Shown: piece after piece, positions 43,474 through 53,778 of the stretch
Numbering within the stretch: position 1 is the first letter of the stretch
How the letters are laid out: each line of letters opens with the position of its first letter
The notes under the pieces: model-generated
What the model saw: the letters and a program-made list of their open reading frames with translations, nothing else
Database searches by the model: none
Told to the model about the DNA's origin: nothing
Translations under genes and position numbers: made by a program
NCBI RefSeq assembly: GCF_900176565.1
Contig: NZ_FXEH01000005.1
Coordinates: 335,384 to 399,383, forward strand
DNA length: 64,000 nt
Origin: Thalassobacillus devorans
GTDB taxonomy: Bacteria; Bacillota; Bacilli; Bacillales; Halobacillaceae
Direction: 5' to 3'

Positions 43474-45609
43474 TTAACTCAGCACAGGTGTTATCTTTAC
43501 AGCGGTTACTTTAAAGGCAGGCATGTGTGAATCAGGATCAAGCTTATCAGAAACAAGGCGATTCACATTTTGCCCCCCTGTCCAATGGAAAGGTACGAAG
43601 ACTGTATCCTTCCTTATTTTTTCTGAGCACCTGTTCCTTACGACGATGCTTCCTCGCTGTGACTCGATTTTCACAAGTGAATGATCTTCAATAGAGTATT
43701 TAGCTGCTGTTTCCGGGTGAATTTCCATAAATGATTCAAACTCTCTGGCTGCCAAAGTAGTACTTTTCCTTGTTTGTTCGCCAGTTAAATAGTGGGCCAT
43801 TACACGACCTGTCGTTAAAATCAGCGGGAAATCATCATTCTTGACTTCCTTTTCTACATCAGCAGCCATAGGAATAGCCATCTTCGCTTTCCCATCCTTG
43901 TGCTCAAAAGTTGTTTCAAATAATCGCTTCGTGCCTTGATGCTCGTAATCAGGACAGGGCCAAAGCACACCGTTTTCCTTCCTCAATTTTTCATAGGTCA
44001 TCCCATAATAATCTGCCTTGCCTCCACGACTGGCTTTTCTCAGTTCATCAAAAATTTCTTCAGCTGTGGTAAAAGAAAAGTAGTCTCCCTTCCCCATTGC
44101 CTTTGCTATTTCACAGATAATCTGCCAGTCATGCTTCGCTTCCCCCGGAATAGGGCGGTTCGCTTCTCTCAAGGTCACCCGCCCTTCGACATTCGTCATA
44201 GTTCCTTGATCTTCCAGATACGAAGATGCCGGCAGGACCAAATCTGCTAATCTCGCAGTCTCTGAAAGGAATAAATCGGCAACGACCAGAAACTTAAGCT
44301 TCTTTAATGATCGTTCGATTAAATTAGAATTGGGATGGGAGATTACCGGATTGGAACACATGATGAACATTCCCTTGATCGATTCCTGATCGGCCTTCTT
44401 GAACATTTCATAAGCGGAGACTCCTTTTCCCGGCAACTCAGATTCTTTAATCCCCCAAATTTGTGAAATATGAGCACGGTCTTTTTTATTTTCAATGGAA
44501 CGATATCCAGGGAGCTGATCTGATTTCTGTCCATGTTCCCTTGCGCCCTGGCCGTTTCCTTGCCCGGTAATTGCGCCATAACCGGAGTAGGGTTTGCCGA
44601 CTTTCCCTGTCGCAAGCAGAATATTTAAAAAGGCCCGAACAGCAGCTGTCCCATCTGTCTGCTGTTCAACCCCCCTGGCGGTGAAGATCATCCCGGATTC
44701 TTCTTCACCAAAGATTTCTGCAGTCAAGTATAAGTCCTCCTCCGAAACCCCCGTCACTTCCGATACTTCAGATAGTTTAATAGAAGAAAGTCGGTCTGCC
44801 ACCTTTTCAAAGCCATCAACCCGGCCTTCTATAAATGTTTGATCGATCAACCCTTTTTCAATGATTATTTTTAATAGGCCATTAGCCAAAGTGGCGTCTG
44901 TACCTGGTTTGTTTTTTAAGTGCATATCAGCTATGGAAGTCGTTGCTGTTTCTCTAGGATCAATGGCAATGATATAGGCACCATTCTCCTTCGCCTGGTC
45001 AAAGTAAGGCATAATCGTTGGCTGGCATTCCGCTATGTTGGTGCCCGCAAGGATGATGCAGCGGGTATGCGGAATCTCCTCTAAGGTATTCGTGAATCCA
45101 CGATCAATACCGAACGTCTGATTAGCGGCTGTAGCTGCTGCAGCCATACATAAACGCCCATTATAATCGATATACCTGGTGTTTAAACCTACACGCGCAA
45201 ACTTACCTAATAAATAAGCCTCCTCATTGGTAAGCGAAGCACTGCCATAAACCGATAGTGCATCATTACCGGCCAATTGCTGTATGTCCGTAAAATTTTT
45301 GCAGATATGCTCCAAAGCTTCCTTCCATGAAATCGGCTGGTATTCTCCCTTCACCTTCAACAAGGGCTGGGTGATTCGTTTCTGATGCAGGGCATGCTGG
45401 TGGGCATTTTTCCCCTTGATGCACAACCTCCCTTTCGTGGTTGGATTATCTTTTCCTATAGTTTTATAAATTTTCCTAGAAACGACACGCTGCTCGACAA
45501 GTTGCATTTTGCATTGCATACTGCAAAAAGGACATTGCGTGTCGTAAACCTTTTCGGATTGCACTTTCTGATGTTTATTTCGAAAGTACTTCAGCATTAG
45601 CTCAGTCAA
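43474..45609 (-). CDS. nasC: Assimilatory nitrate reductase catalytic subunit
   Basis: 711-residue molybdenum (bis-MGD) reductase that converts nitrate to nitrite. N-terminal [4Fe-4S] motif CPFCSMQCKMQL with a fourth Cys in KGRLCIKGKNAHQH, molybdopterin domains (GSASLTNEEAYLLGKFARVG, TDATLANGLL) and the C-terminal dinucleotide-binding domain (LTTGRVMAHYLTGEQTRKS). The start is taken as TTG at 45609, reading MTELMLKYFRNKHQ, which aligns with the known NasC N-terminus and has AAAGGA at 7 nt. Confidence 0.95.
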   Translation of the reverse strand: MTELMLKYFRNKHQKVQSEKVYDTQCPFCSMQCKMQLVEQRVVSRKIYKTIGKDNPTTKGRLCIKGKNAHQHALHQKRITQPLLKVKGEYQPISWKEALEHICKNFTDIQQLAGNDALSVYGSASLTNEEAYLLGKFARVGLNTRYIDYNGRLCMAAAATAANQTFGIDRGFTNTLEEIPHTRCIILAGTNIAECQPTIMPYFDQAKENGAYIIAIDPRETATTSIADMHLKNKPGTDATLANGLLKIIIEKGLIDQTFIEGRVDGFEKVADRLSSIKLSEVSEVTGVSEEDLYLTAEIFGEEESGMIFTARGVEQQTDGTAAVRAFLNILLATGKVGKPYSGYGAITGQGNGQGAREHGQKSDQLPGYRSIENKKDRAHISQIWGIKESELPGKGVSAYEMFKKADQESIKGMFIMCSNPVISHPNSNLIERSLKKLKFLVVADLFLSETARLADLVLPASSYLEDQGTMTNVEGRVTLREANRPIPGEAKHDWQIICEIAKAMGKGDYFSFTTAEEIFDELRKASRGGKADYYGMTYEKLRKENGVLWPCPDYEHQGTKRLFETTFEHKDGKAKMAIPMAADVEKEVKNDDFPLILTTGRVMAHYLTGEQTRKSTTLAAREFESFMEIHPETAAKYSIEDHSLVKIESQRGSIVVRNRCSEKIRKDTVFVPFHWTGGQNVNRLVSDKLDPDSHMPAFKVTAVKITPVLS

Positions 45610-45636
45610 ACCGATCATCCTTTACTCTTTTTTCTT

Positions 45637-47988
45637 TCAACTATGGATCAATTGTTTTTTGTTTAAACCGCCAAGGTTGTTATTTCCCAGCAGATATCCT
45701 CGTAATTCTTCATCGAATAAAACTTCCCTTATATGGTACAGTCCCACACGAGAAAGCCAGGGGGAGACTTTTTCAAGATAGTTGGCTGACTGAAGGTAAT
45801 ATTGCATTAATGCCATTACCATCTCTCCAGCTTCTTCAACTGTTGTGACCACACAAAGTAAATTGATGGAACGTATGCTGGCCCCATTCGCCTCCCCAAC
45901 ATATAATTCCCAGCCCCTTTCTGCTTTGACAATATTGATATCCCTTGCATCATCGGCGGCTTTTGCGTGGACACAATGAAAGACAGCAATTTTTGTAGGA
46001 GCTGGAATCTTTAAACGCTCTGTCTGTTCATCTAACACAGCAGCGAGTTGAATTGCCCGGCTTTTGTCACACGAACATCCGTAGCTATTTATGCTGGTTT
46101 GAACGGTACCGACACGATGCGTACCTAATTGCAGAACAGGCATGTCGAGTAAAACTCTTGCTCTATTCCACTCTTCTCTTTTCATACCATGGATATGAAT
46201 TCGCTGGTCTGAAGAAAGGGCAAAACGAGCGTGGGGGTATGTGTCTGCCAGGTCAGCCAGTTTCCTTAGCTGACGAGGATTAAGAACCCCGCCATAAATC
46301 TGTGGGATGATTGCATATTCTCCATCAGTCTGAACCAGCTCTTGTTCACTATTGTCCGTATCGCTTGCTTGTTTTTGGCAGCTACCATTGGTAGAAGTCA
46401 CATCCAGATGATAGGCAATAGCAGAACGGCAAACGGAACATCCCGTCTTTGTTTTCCAATTTAGAGTTTTTATAACTTCCTGTACTCCTTTAAGGTGATC
46501 CCTTTGGATCGCATTCACTACCTCATCTTCTGCCAAGGTAGTACATGGACATAAAGACATGGATATCGCTTCTTCCTCAAACTGAGCACTATGGATATAG
46601 GTGAGCAGGTCGGACACCAAAGGTTTACAACCTCCACAGGAACTGGAAGCTTTTGTGCATGTTTTTACCTCCTCGCAAGTAGTAAGCGACTCGTTTTGAA
46701 CAGCGTGGATAATATCACCTTTGGAAACATGATTGCAGGTGCAAATTTCAGCATCTGGTGATAATTCAGCCAGGAATGTATCACCTGAACCCGCAGTATC
46801 GAGTAACTGTGTTTTATCACGGTCGGACAACACTTTTTGTTTAATGATGGCATCTCTCAACTTTGGCCCGTCTTTTACATCCCCATAAAGAACCGCCCCG
46901 ATTGCTTTATTCTTGCGAAACACTATTTTTTTATAAATACCTTCCATGTCATTTCGATAATGAACAGATTTCGTGGAATCATCTTGTTTAAAGTCTCCTG
47001 CAGAAAAAACATCGACGCCGGAAATTTTTAATTGCGTAGATAAAACAGAACCATGATAACCATGTGTTGGATGATTGCAAAGATGCTTAGCCAGCACTTT
47101 TCCCTGTTCATATAATGGATCTACCAGCCCATATATGATTCCATCATGTTCTGCACACTCTCCAACTGCATATATGTCCTGTTCTGTTGTTGCCATCCTG
47201 TCATCAACCAGGATGCCCCGATTTGTTTCGATTCCACTTTCTTTCGCCAAGTCAATATTAGGTCTGACACCTACAGCCATCACGACAAGGTCTGCTTCAA
47301 CAGATGACCCATCGTCAAAACGAATGCCTCTGACATGTCCATTACCAAGTATCTCCTGGGAAGATTTTTTTAAGAGGAAATTCATCCCCTGCTTTTCCAA
47401 ATCCTTTTGAAGCATAACGGAAGCTTCCGAATCCAACTGCCGATCCATCAAATAATCAGAGAGATGAACCACGTCCACTTCCATCCCAAGGTTCAATAAC
47501 CCCCTTGCAGCCTCCAGCCCCAATAACCCTCCTCCAATTACTACTGCTTTATGATAGGATTTGGAAGCTTCTATCATTTGTCGGCAATCTTCCATGGTAC
47601 GAAAAGCCAGGACACCCTGTTGATCAGCCCCCGGCAATGGCAGTATAAACGGCTTTGAACCGGTCGCTATAATGAGCTTGTCGTAATCCACCTTCCTGTT
47701 TTGGTCGGTAGCTACCTGTTTTTTTTCTTTATCAATCGCCGTCACTGTTTCACCAGTAAATAATCGGATTCCGTTTTTTTCATACCAGCTGCGGGAATGA
47801 AGCTCAATATCTTCGAAAGACGTTCCACCCTGAAGAACAGACGAGAGCATAATACGGCTGTAATTCACATGCGGTTCACTTCCAAAAATAGTAATTTCAT
47901 ACATATCCGGATTTTCAGTAAGTATTTGTTGAATGCAATGCACTCCCGCCATTCCATTACCGATCAGAATCAATTTTTGTTTCTCCAT
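45637..47988 (-). CDS. nasB: Nitrate reductase electron transfer subunit
   Basis: 783-residue NasB that passes NAD(P)H electrons to NasC. Closely parallels NirB at 39438: FAD domain ([18 protein letters not shown]), NAD domain ([20 protein letters not shown]), two BFD-type [2Fe-2S] modules (CTCNHVSKGDI..CGGCKP; CPCTTLAEDE..CSVCRS). The C-terminal ~220 residues resemble the NirB sirohaem domain but lack both cysteine pairs, so no siroheme site. First gene of the operon; 28 nt before nasC. Confidence 0.93.
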   Translation of the reverse strand: MEKQKLILIGNGMAGVHCIQQILTENPDMYEITIFGSEPHVNYSRIMLSSVLQGGTSFEDIELHSRSWYEKNGIRLFTGETVTAIDKEKKQVATDQNRKVDYDKLIIATGSKPFILPLPGADQQGVLAFRTMEDCRQMIEASKSYHKAVVIGGGLLGLEAARGLLNLGMEVDVVHLSDYLMDRQLDSEASVMLQKDLEKQGMNFLLKKSSQEILGNGHVRGIRFDDGSSVEADLVVMAVGVRPNIDLAKESGIETNRGILVDDRMATTEQDIYAVGECAEHDGIIYGLVDPLYEQGKVLAKHLCNHPTHGYHGSVLSTQLKISGVDVFSAGDFKQDDSTKSVHYRNDMEGIYKKIVFRKNKAIGAVLYGDVKDGPKLRDAIIKQKVLSDRDKTQLLDTAGSGDTFLAELSPDAEICTCNHVSKGDIIHAVQNESLTTCEEVKTCTKASSSCGGCKPLVSDLLTYIHSAQFEEEAISMSLCPCTTLAEDEVVNAIQRDHLKGVQEVIKTLNWKTKTGCSVCRSAIAYHLDVTSTNGSCQKQASDTDNSEQELVQTDGEYAIIPQIYGGVLNPRQLRKLADLADTYPHARFALSSDQRIHIHGMKREEWNRARVLLDMPVLQLGTHRVGTVQTSINSYGCSCDKSRAIQLAAVLDEQTERLKIPAPTKIAVFHCVHAKAADDARDINIVKAERGWELYVGEANGASIRSINLLCVVTTVEEAGEMVMALMQYYLQSANYLEKVSPWLSRVGLYHIREVLFDEELRGYLLGNNNLGGLNKKQLIHS

Positions 47989-48084
47989 AAATAACCTCCG
48001 ACTGTAGAAAAAGTAAAGTTAAAATGTATTTACTGAATATAGTTACTCACCCTATCATAAGAATTTTCCAGAAGTCCCATTATG

Positions 48085-48101
48085 TGTGAGAAAATCTATC
48101 A
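48085..48101 (-). promoter_or_regulatory. TnrA-like box upstream of nasB
   Basis: TGTGAGAAAATCTATCA matches TGTNANAWWWTMTNACA at all but one informative position. About 97 bp from the nasB start. The -10 may be TATGAT (48054-48059) but the -35 is unclear. Confidence 0.68.
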
Positions 48102-48164
48102 GAGAAAATTTAGAAAAACTTGGCTTATACTTTAATCCTTTAACAAAGTTAAACTTCGTTAAAG

Positions 48165-48203
48165 TAAAAAAAACCGGAGCCTCCAAAATTTGGAGACTCC
48201 GGG
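48165..48203 (-). terminator. Palindromic terminator (member d)
   Basis: CCGGAG and CTCCAAA pair with TTTGGAG and CTCCGG, each with one mismatch between; a nine-U run follows on the minus strand. It ends the hut-side unit after the YjiH gene. Confidence 0.88.
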
Positions 48204-48216
48204 TGGTGCGTTCATT

Positions 48217-49551
48217 TTACAGTAGCAGGTAGGCAATTGGTGTGACAATGATAATGGTGAGAATGGTTCGTTCAATCCAGATGACAATCAGTTTCGGGAT
48301 GCTGACAGGAATTTCCGTGGACAGGATGCATGGGATAAGCGCTGAGAAAAACAAAATAGCCGAGACCGATAATGTTCCAATGACAAACTTCGTGATTATC
48401 GGTGCTTCTGCTACAAGAAGCGCTGGCAGAAACATTTCCGCTATTTCAATTGCTGAAGCCTTAGCGGCTAGTAAAGGTTCCGGAACTTGCATCAACAAGG
48501 TAAACGGGTAAAAAATGAAACCTAATATATCAAATACAGGAGTATATTCTGCCAACACTAACCCCAGCAGCCCTATGGACAGAATCGAAGGTAAGATCGC
48601 CATGGTCATGATAAAACCGTCTTTCAGATTCATCCAAATATTTTTACCGATGGATGGCGATTGTGCCGCTGCCTCCATCGCCTGAGACCAGGCTGCTTTT
48701 ATTCGATTCTTTTTTATCACTTCCTCTGGATTGCCTTTCCCGTCTATATAAGTATCACTGATTGTGTTCAATGGCCAGATACGAACGGTAATAGCAGTCA
48801 CTAAAAAAGTGACAAACAATGTTACCCAGAAGTACGTATTCCATATTTCCATTAAGCCTAGCGTTTTAGCAACAACAATCATGAACGTAGCAGACACGGT
48901 AGAGAACCCAGTCGCAATGATGGTCGCCTCTTTGACCGTATACTTCCCTTCCTTAAAAACACGGTTGGTGATCAATAGTCCGATCGAATAGCTACCGACA
49001 AAAGAAGCAACTGCATCAATTGCTGAACGTCCAGGTGTTTTCCAAATCGGACGCATAATCGGCTGCAGCATGACACCGATGAACTCCAGCAGACCGTAGC
49101 CAACTAGCAAAGCAAGAAAAACTGCACCAATAGGAACAAGAAGTCCAACTGGTATTACCAGCTTTTCAAACAAGAATGGCCCCATGCTTGGGTCGAACAG
49201 CCACCCAGGCCCAAAATTGAAAATAAGCATTACGGCCACGAGCACACCAAGGAGTTTAAAGAAGGATAATACCATATTGACGGCATCTTTATTCCAGGAT
49301 TGATTATAAAATGGGTAAGTCGCTCCTAACACGATGACTAATAGAGCGTAATAAGGGACTAAACTGCCGAATGATGTCTGTATGAAGGTAACGATATGAT
49401 CGAGTGGTATGGATGAGGTGCCATTGATTGTGATCGGGATAAAAAATGTAAATATACCAATTAAACTGAAAAGAAAGAATTTAAGTATAGTAGTTCTACT
49501 AGGAGACTTTGGGGTCTCCTGGATATTCATATCCTTTTGAACGTTTTCCAT
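48217..49551 (-). CDS. YjiH-family nucleoside-recognition membrane protein
   Basis: 444-residue integral membrane protein with about ten hydrophobic segments. Belongs to the Gate/nucleoside-recognition superfamily (YjiH type; GRSAIDAVASFVGSYSIGLL, ATIIATGFSTVSATFMIVVA). The family is believed to transport small nitrogen-containing solutes. Downstream of hutG on the same strand, so it is a candidate transporter of histidine, urocanate or another hut-related compound; this is inference from position. Confidence 0.82.
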   Translation of the reverse strand: MENVQKDMNIQETPKSPSRTTILKFFLFSLIGIFTFFIPITINGTSSIPLDHIVTFIQTSFGSLVPYYALLVIVLGATYPFYNQSWNKDAVNMVLSFFKLLGVLVAVMLIFNFGPGWLFDPSMGPFLFEKLVIPVGLLVPIGAVFLALLVGYGLLEFIGVMLQPIMRPIWKTPGRSAIDAVASFVGSYSIGLLITNRVFKEGKYTVKEATIIATGFSTVSATFMIVVAKTLGLMEIWNTYFWVTLFVTFLVTAITVRIWPLNTISDTYIDGKGNPEEVIKKNRIKAAWSQAMEAAAQSPSIGKNIWMNLKDGFIMTMAILPSILSIGLLGLVLAEYTPVFDILGFIFYPFTLLMQVPEPLLAAKASAIEIAEMFLPALLVAEAPIITKFVIGTLSVSAILFFSALIPCILSTEIPVSIPKLIVIWIERTILTIIIVTPIAYLLL

Positions 49552-49629
49552 GTATTCAACCTCCTGTTATTTGAATTATCAGAAAATAAAGGGTTGAAAG
49601 AAAGAGCGAGTGAGGACCTCGCTCCATCC

Positions 49630-50616
49630 TTAACGTTTGCAGTATCCAGTTAAAAAAGAAAGCATCACATGGACAGCGCTTTTCACTGCCATGTCCCCAA
49701 CATCCTTCCTAGGGTCGAGACAGACGATATCCATCGCTTTCACTTTTGGATGCTCACCGGCAAGCTGTACTGCTTCGAATAATTCTTCGGTATACATCCC
49801 TCCCGGTGTTGCTGCCGGGGCCGCCGGATTTTGAGTAATGTCTAGAACATCCATATCAACGGTAAGGTAAATCGTATCCACCTGACCCGATAAATGAGCA
49901 AGTGCGCTTGTCACGACAGCAGCCATGCCTTTTTTTCTCGCCTGCTTCATCGTCGTATAATGCAGCCCGACTTCATCAGCGTAATCCTTCAGTTCCTTTG
50001 CATTGAAAAATCCATGCAGCCCAATATTATGGACATGCTTTCCTGCAACAGTTCCACTTTCAATTAAATTGCGAATCGGTGTTCCATTGGCAGGTCCCAA
50101 CTCACTCAGGTCCCGCAAATCGAAATGGGTATCCAATTGCAGAATCCCCACCGTTTCTTCCGGATGAGCTTCTCTCCAACCTTTAACCAGCATAGCTGTA
50201 ATTGAATGATCTCCCCCCATAGCAACAGGCAGCGTATTCGGATGATGTTTCCTCATGGCAGTCATCACTTCGCTGATCTGCTGATGGGTGTAAGCAATAT
50301 CGGTAACATGCTGCTTGACGTCACCTAAGTCGACCGCTTTCAGTTGGGCAAGGTCGATATCTTCATCTAAGTTATAGGTCCCGAAGGACTTCCATACTTT
50401 TCGCATCGCATCCGGGTTCTCGCTGGCAGCGGATGTACTGATCGATGACTTGGAAAGTGGCACCCCTAAAATCGCGACATCAATAGAACCCCAATCAGGA
50501 GTTTCATCGCCAAGCGTCTCAATCCATTCGTGTACTTTAAGGTCAGCCCGCTTATCAGTTTGTTTCGTCCAAATCATCCCTGGCCTGTCAAGCATCGGAT
50601 AAGGATAAGCCGTCAT
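49630..50616 (-). CDS. hutG: Formimidoylglutamase
   Basis: 328-residue ureohydrolase-family enzyme that splits N-formimidoyl-glutamate into glutamate and formamide. Manganese-binding motifs MGGDHSITAML, QLDTHFDLRD and TVDMDVLDITQNPAAPAATP. Last step of histidine degradation. Overlaps the hutI stop by four bases (ATGA), so it is translationally coupled. Confidence 0.92.
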   Translation of the reverse strand: MTAYPYPMLDRPGMIWTKQTDKRADLKVHEWIETLGDETPDWGSIDVAILGVPLSKSSISTSAASENPDAMRKVWKSFGTYNLDEDIDLAQLKAVDLGDVKQHVTDIAYTHQQISEVMTAMRKHHPNTLPVAMGGDHSITAMLVKGWREAHPEETVGILQLDTHFDLRDLSELGPANGTPIRNLIESGTVAGKHVHNIGLHGFFNAKELKDYADEVGLHYTTMKQARKKGMAAVVTSALAHLSGQVDTIYLTVDMDVLDITQNPAAPAATPGGMYTEELFEAVQLAGEHPKVKAMDIVCLDPRKDVGDMAVKSAVHVMLSFLTGYCKR

Positions 50617-51887
50617 TGCAGCTGCCCTCCTACAACCAGCGGCTTGCCTGCTTTTACAACCGTGTCAACATGATTCATACCATATTGATAAGACAGCACA
50701 AGGTAATTCGGCACATCAAAAATAGTTACATCACCTTTTTTACCAGGCTCAAGGCTGCCGACTTCCCCTGCTGCTCCTATCGCATGAGCAGCATTGATAG
50801 TGGTTGCTGTTAATACTTCTTCCGGTGTCATTCCCATTTTCAGACATCCCAGGTTCATAATGAATGGAAGCGAAATCGTCGGAGAAGACCCTGGATTTGC
50901 ATCGGTCGATAAAGCGACAGCTACCCCGCCATCAATCATCTTTCTGGCATCAGCAAACTCTGCCATCAGGAAAAAAGCAGTACCTGGCAACAAGACACCT
51001 ACGACATCTTTTTCCGCCATGTCCTTTATGCCCTGATCAGATGCTTTCAACAAATGATCGGCTGAAATCGCCCCTACCTGTGCGGCAAGTTCAGCCCCAC
51101 CGTACGGCTCAATTTCATCAGCATGAATTTTCGGAATCAGCCCATGTTTATTTCCTGCTTCCAGAATCCGTTTCGATTGTTCCGGTGTAAAAACGCCGCG
51201 TTCACAAAATACATCATTAAAAACGGCCAGTTTCCGCCGTGCCACTTCCGGTATCATTTCGTTGATGACCCTGTCGACGAATGGCTCCGGATTATCTTTT
51301 TCATCCATCGGCACCGCATGGGCGCCCATAAAGGTGGAAACGACATCAATCGGATGGTCTTCATCCAACTGCTTTGCTACTTCTAATTGCTTCAGCTCAT
51401 GTGCCAGCGTCAGACCGTAGCCACTTTTCGCTTCAACAGTAGTCACCCCATGCATCAAAAACTGATCGAGCCGCTTCCTTGATTCTTCAAATAATTGTTT
51501 ATGGCCGGCTGCCTGTGTTGCCCTCGTTGTTGCGTGAATACCGCCTCCGGCCTGCATGATTTCCATGTACGTTTTGCCCTTCAACCGCATCGCATATTCA
51601 TTTTCCCTTGTACCGGCATGGACAAGGTGCGTGTGGGGGTCAATCAACCCAGGTGTGACAACCTTACCTGTAGCATTTATATGCGAATTCGTACCAATCA
51701 AGTCTTCATAATTTTTGCGGAGTTCTTCATCAGGACCAAATGCCACAACTTTCCCATCTTCGATATAGACGGACCCATTCTCAATGATTTCTAACTGTGC
51801 CATCGCCTCTTGTTTCGCTGGCTGACCGTTATGACCGGCCATCGTAATCAATTGGGCTGCATTGGTAATCAATAATTTTTGTGTCAT
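50613..51887 (-). CDS. hutI: Imidazolonepropionase
   Basis: 424-residue amidohydrolase that opens imidazolone-propionate to formimidoyl-glutamate. Metal motif TPGLIDPHTHLVHAGTRENE near residue 80, KSGYGLTLAHELKQL, and IHADEIEPYGGAELAAQVGA. Length matches B. subtilis HutI (421). 16 nt after hutU. Confidence 0.96.
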   Translation of the reverse strand: MTQKLLITNAAQLITMAGHNGQPAKQEAMAQLEIIENGSVYIEDGKVVAFGPDEELRKNYEDLIGTNSHINATGKVVTPGLIDPHTHLVHAGTRENEYAMRLKGKTYMEIMQAGGGIHATTRATQAAGHKQLFEESRKRLDQFLMHGVTTVEAKSGYGLTLAHELKQLEVAKQLDEDHPIDVVSTFMGAHAVPMDEKDNPEPFVDRVINEMIPEVARRKLAVFNDVFCERGVFTPEQSKRILEAGNKHGLIPKIHADEIEPYGGAELAAQVGAISADHLLKASDQGIKDMAEKDVVGVLLPGTAFFLMAEFADARKMIDGGVAVALSTDANPGSSPTISLPFIMNLGCLKMGMTPEEVLTATTINAAHAIGAAGEVGSLEPGKKGDVTIFDVPNYLVLSYQYGMNHVDTVVKAGKPLVVGGQLQ

Positions 51888-51903
51888 AAAGCTCTCCCTC
51901 CAG

Positions 51904-53568
51904 TTACTTTTTCAGCATTGGTATATGAACGCCTTTTTCTTTCGCTGTCTTTTCGGCGAGCTCATAGCCTGCATCAACATGTCTCGCTATCCCCATTCCT
52001 GGATCTGTTGTTAATACGCGTTCCAGTCGCTTTTCTGCATCTTTTGTGCCATCAGCAACAATCACCATTCCCGCATGCAGGGAATAACCCATTCCTACAC
52101 CGCCGCCATGGTGGACACTGACCCAGCTGGCGCCACCGACACTGTTGATAAGTGCGTTCAGAATTGGCCAATCAGCTACAGCATCACTGCCATCTTTCAT
52201 CGCTTCTGTTTCCCTGTTTGGTGAAGCGACAGAACCGGAATCAAGGTGATCCCTTCCGATGACGATCGGTGCCTTCAACTCCCCACTCCCCACCATATCA
52301 TTGATGATTTTTCCGAATTTCGCCCGCTCTCCATAACCGAGCCAGCAAATCCGGGAAGGGAGACCCTGAAAGCTTATTTTCTCCTGTGCCATCCGGATCC
52401 AGTTGCACAAGTGTGTGTTGTCGCTGAATTCTTTTAAAATCACTTCATCGGTTTTATAAATATCTTCCGGGTCACCCGATAATGCTACCCAGCGGAAAGG
52501 CCCTTTCCCTTCACAGAATTGCGGGCGGATGTATGCTGGAACAAACCCCGGAAAATCAAAGGCATTAATAACTCCTTCGTCCTTTGCCACCTGGCGGATA
52601 TTGTTACCATAATCAAATGTGACCGCGCCTTTCTCCTGCATGGAAAGCATCGCTTTGACATGAGCGGCAATACTCTGTTTTGAAAGCTTGATGTACTCCT
52701 TTGCGTTTTCACTTCTTAAACGGGCAGCCTCATTCAGCTCCATGCCCATTGGGACGTACCCATTCAACGGGTCATGAGCAGAAGTCTGATCTGTGAGTAC
52801 ATCTGGAATGAAGCCTTTCGCGATCATTTCCGGTAAAAGTTCAGAAGCATTACCGAGAAGTCCGATGGACAGGGCTTTTCCCTGATCACGAGCTTCCTCT
52901 GCCATTTGTATAGCTTCTTCGAGATTGTCAGTTGAAGTATCCAGGTACTTCGTATCGAGGCGTCGCTGAATCCGATGCGGGTCTACTTCGATAGCAATAC
53001 AAACACCCCCGTTCAAGGTAACTGCCAGTGGCTGGGCACCACCCATGCCCCCCAGTCCCGCCGTCAAAGTAATTGTACCGTCCAGCTTTCCATCAAAATG
53101 CTGGCGGGCACATTCTGCAAATGTTTCATATGTTCCCTGCACAATTCCTTGGCTGCCAATATAAATCCAGCTTCCCGCTGTCATCTGACCGAACATCATT
53201 AATCCTTTTTGATCGAGTTCATGGAAGTGGTCCCAATTCGCCCAGGCAGGTACTAAATTCGAGTTGGCAATCAACACTTTCGGGGCGTCTTTATGGGACC
53301 GGAATACCGCAACCGGCTTTCCGGACTGAATCAGTAATGTTTCATCTTCTTCCATCGTCTTTAATGACGCTACGATTGCATCGAAGCTCTCCCAGTTCCG
53401 TGCTGCTTTTCCAATCCCCCCGTAAACAACCAGCTCATCTGGATTTTCTGCAACATCTGGGTGCAGGTTGTTGCTCAGCATACGCAGTGCTGCTTCCTGT
53501 ATCCATCCTTTGGTATGCAGTTCTGTTCCCCGGTATTGCTTCACTCGTCCCGATTTCGTATCACTCAT
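51904..53568 (-). CDS. hutU: Urocanate hydratase
   Basis: 554-residue NAD-dependent urocanase converting urocanate to imidazolone-propionate. Marks: [56 protein letters not shown] (NAD-binding) and [20 protein letters not shown]. Start taken as ATG 53568 (MSDTKSGR) with GGAGG 11 nt upstream; ATG 53577 is only two bases from the RBS. First hut gene in the window; histidase (hutH), the preceding step, is absent. Confidence 0.96.
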   Translation of the reverse strand: MSDTKSGRVKQYRGTELHTKGWIQEAALRMLSNNLHPDVAENPDELVVYGGIGKAARNWESFDAIVASLKTMEEDETLLIQSGKPVAVFRSHKDAPKVLIANSNLVPAWANWDHFHELDQKGLMMFGQMTAGSWIYIGSQGIVQGTYETFAECARQHFDGKLDGTITLTAGLGGMGGAQPLAVTLNGGVCIAIEVDPHRIQRRLDTKYLDTSTDNLEEAIQMAEEARDQGKALSIGLLGNASELLPEMIAKGFIPDVLTDQTSAHDPLNGYVPMGMELNEAARLRSENAKEYIKLSKQSIAAHVKAMLSMQEKGAVTFDYGNNIRQVAKDEGVINAFDFPGFVPAYIRPQFCEGKGPFRWVALSGDPEDIYKTDEVILKEFSDNTHLCNWIRMAQEKISFQGLPSRICWLGYGERAKFGKIINDMVGSGELKAPIVIGRDHLDSGSVASPNRETEAMKDGSDAVADWPILNALINSVGGASWVSVHHGGGVGMGYSLHAGMVIVADGTKDAEKRLERVLTTDPGMGIARHVDAGYELAEKTAKEKGVHIPMLKK

Positions 53569-53734
53569 CTTATTCATCCCCTCCTGAATTATCTTTAATT
53601 AAAGCTTAGCAATGTGAGGAAACGGATAATAGATAACTAACTTTAGAATAAGGATACTTTGTTATTAAAAAGATAAATAAATATTGTTAAACACTTTCAT
53701 AAAATAGCATTAATTTTAGATAAAGATAAAAAAT

Positions 53735-53778
53735 AACCACCCCAGGTCCTCCAGATATTGGAGGGCTCCGGGGTGGTT
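53735..53778 (-). terminator. Palindromic terminator (member e)
   Basis: AACCACCCC (53735-53743) pairs with GGGGTGGTT (53770-53778), with a mostly paired AGGTCCTCCA/TGGAGGGCT interior. Directly after the regulator gene and before hutU, so hutU has its own promoter in 53578-53734. Confidence 0.8.
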
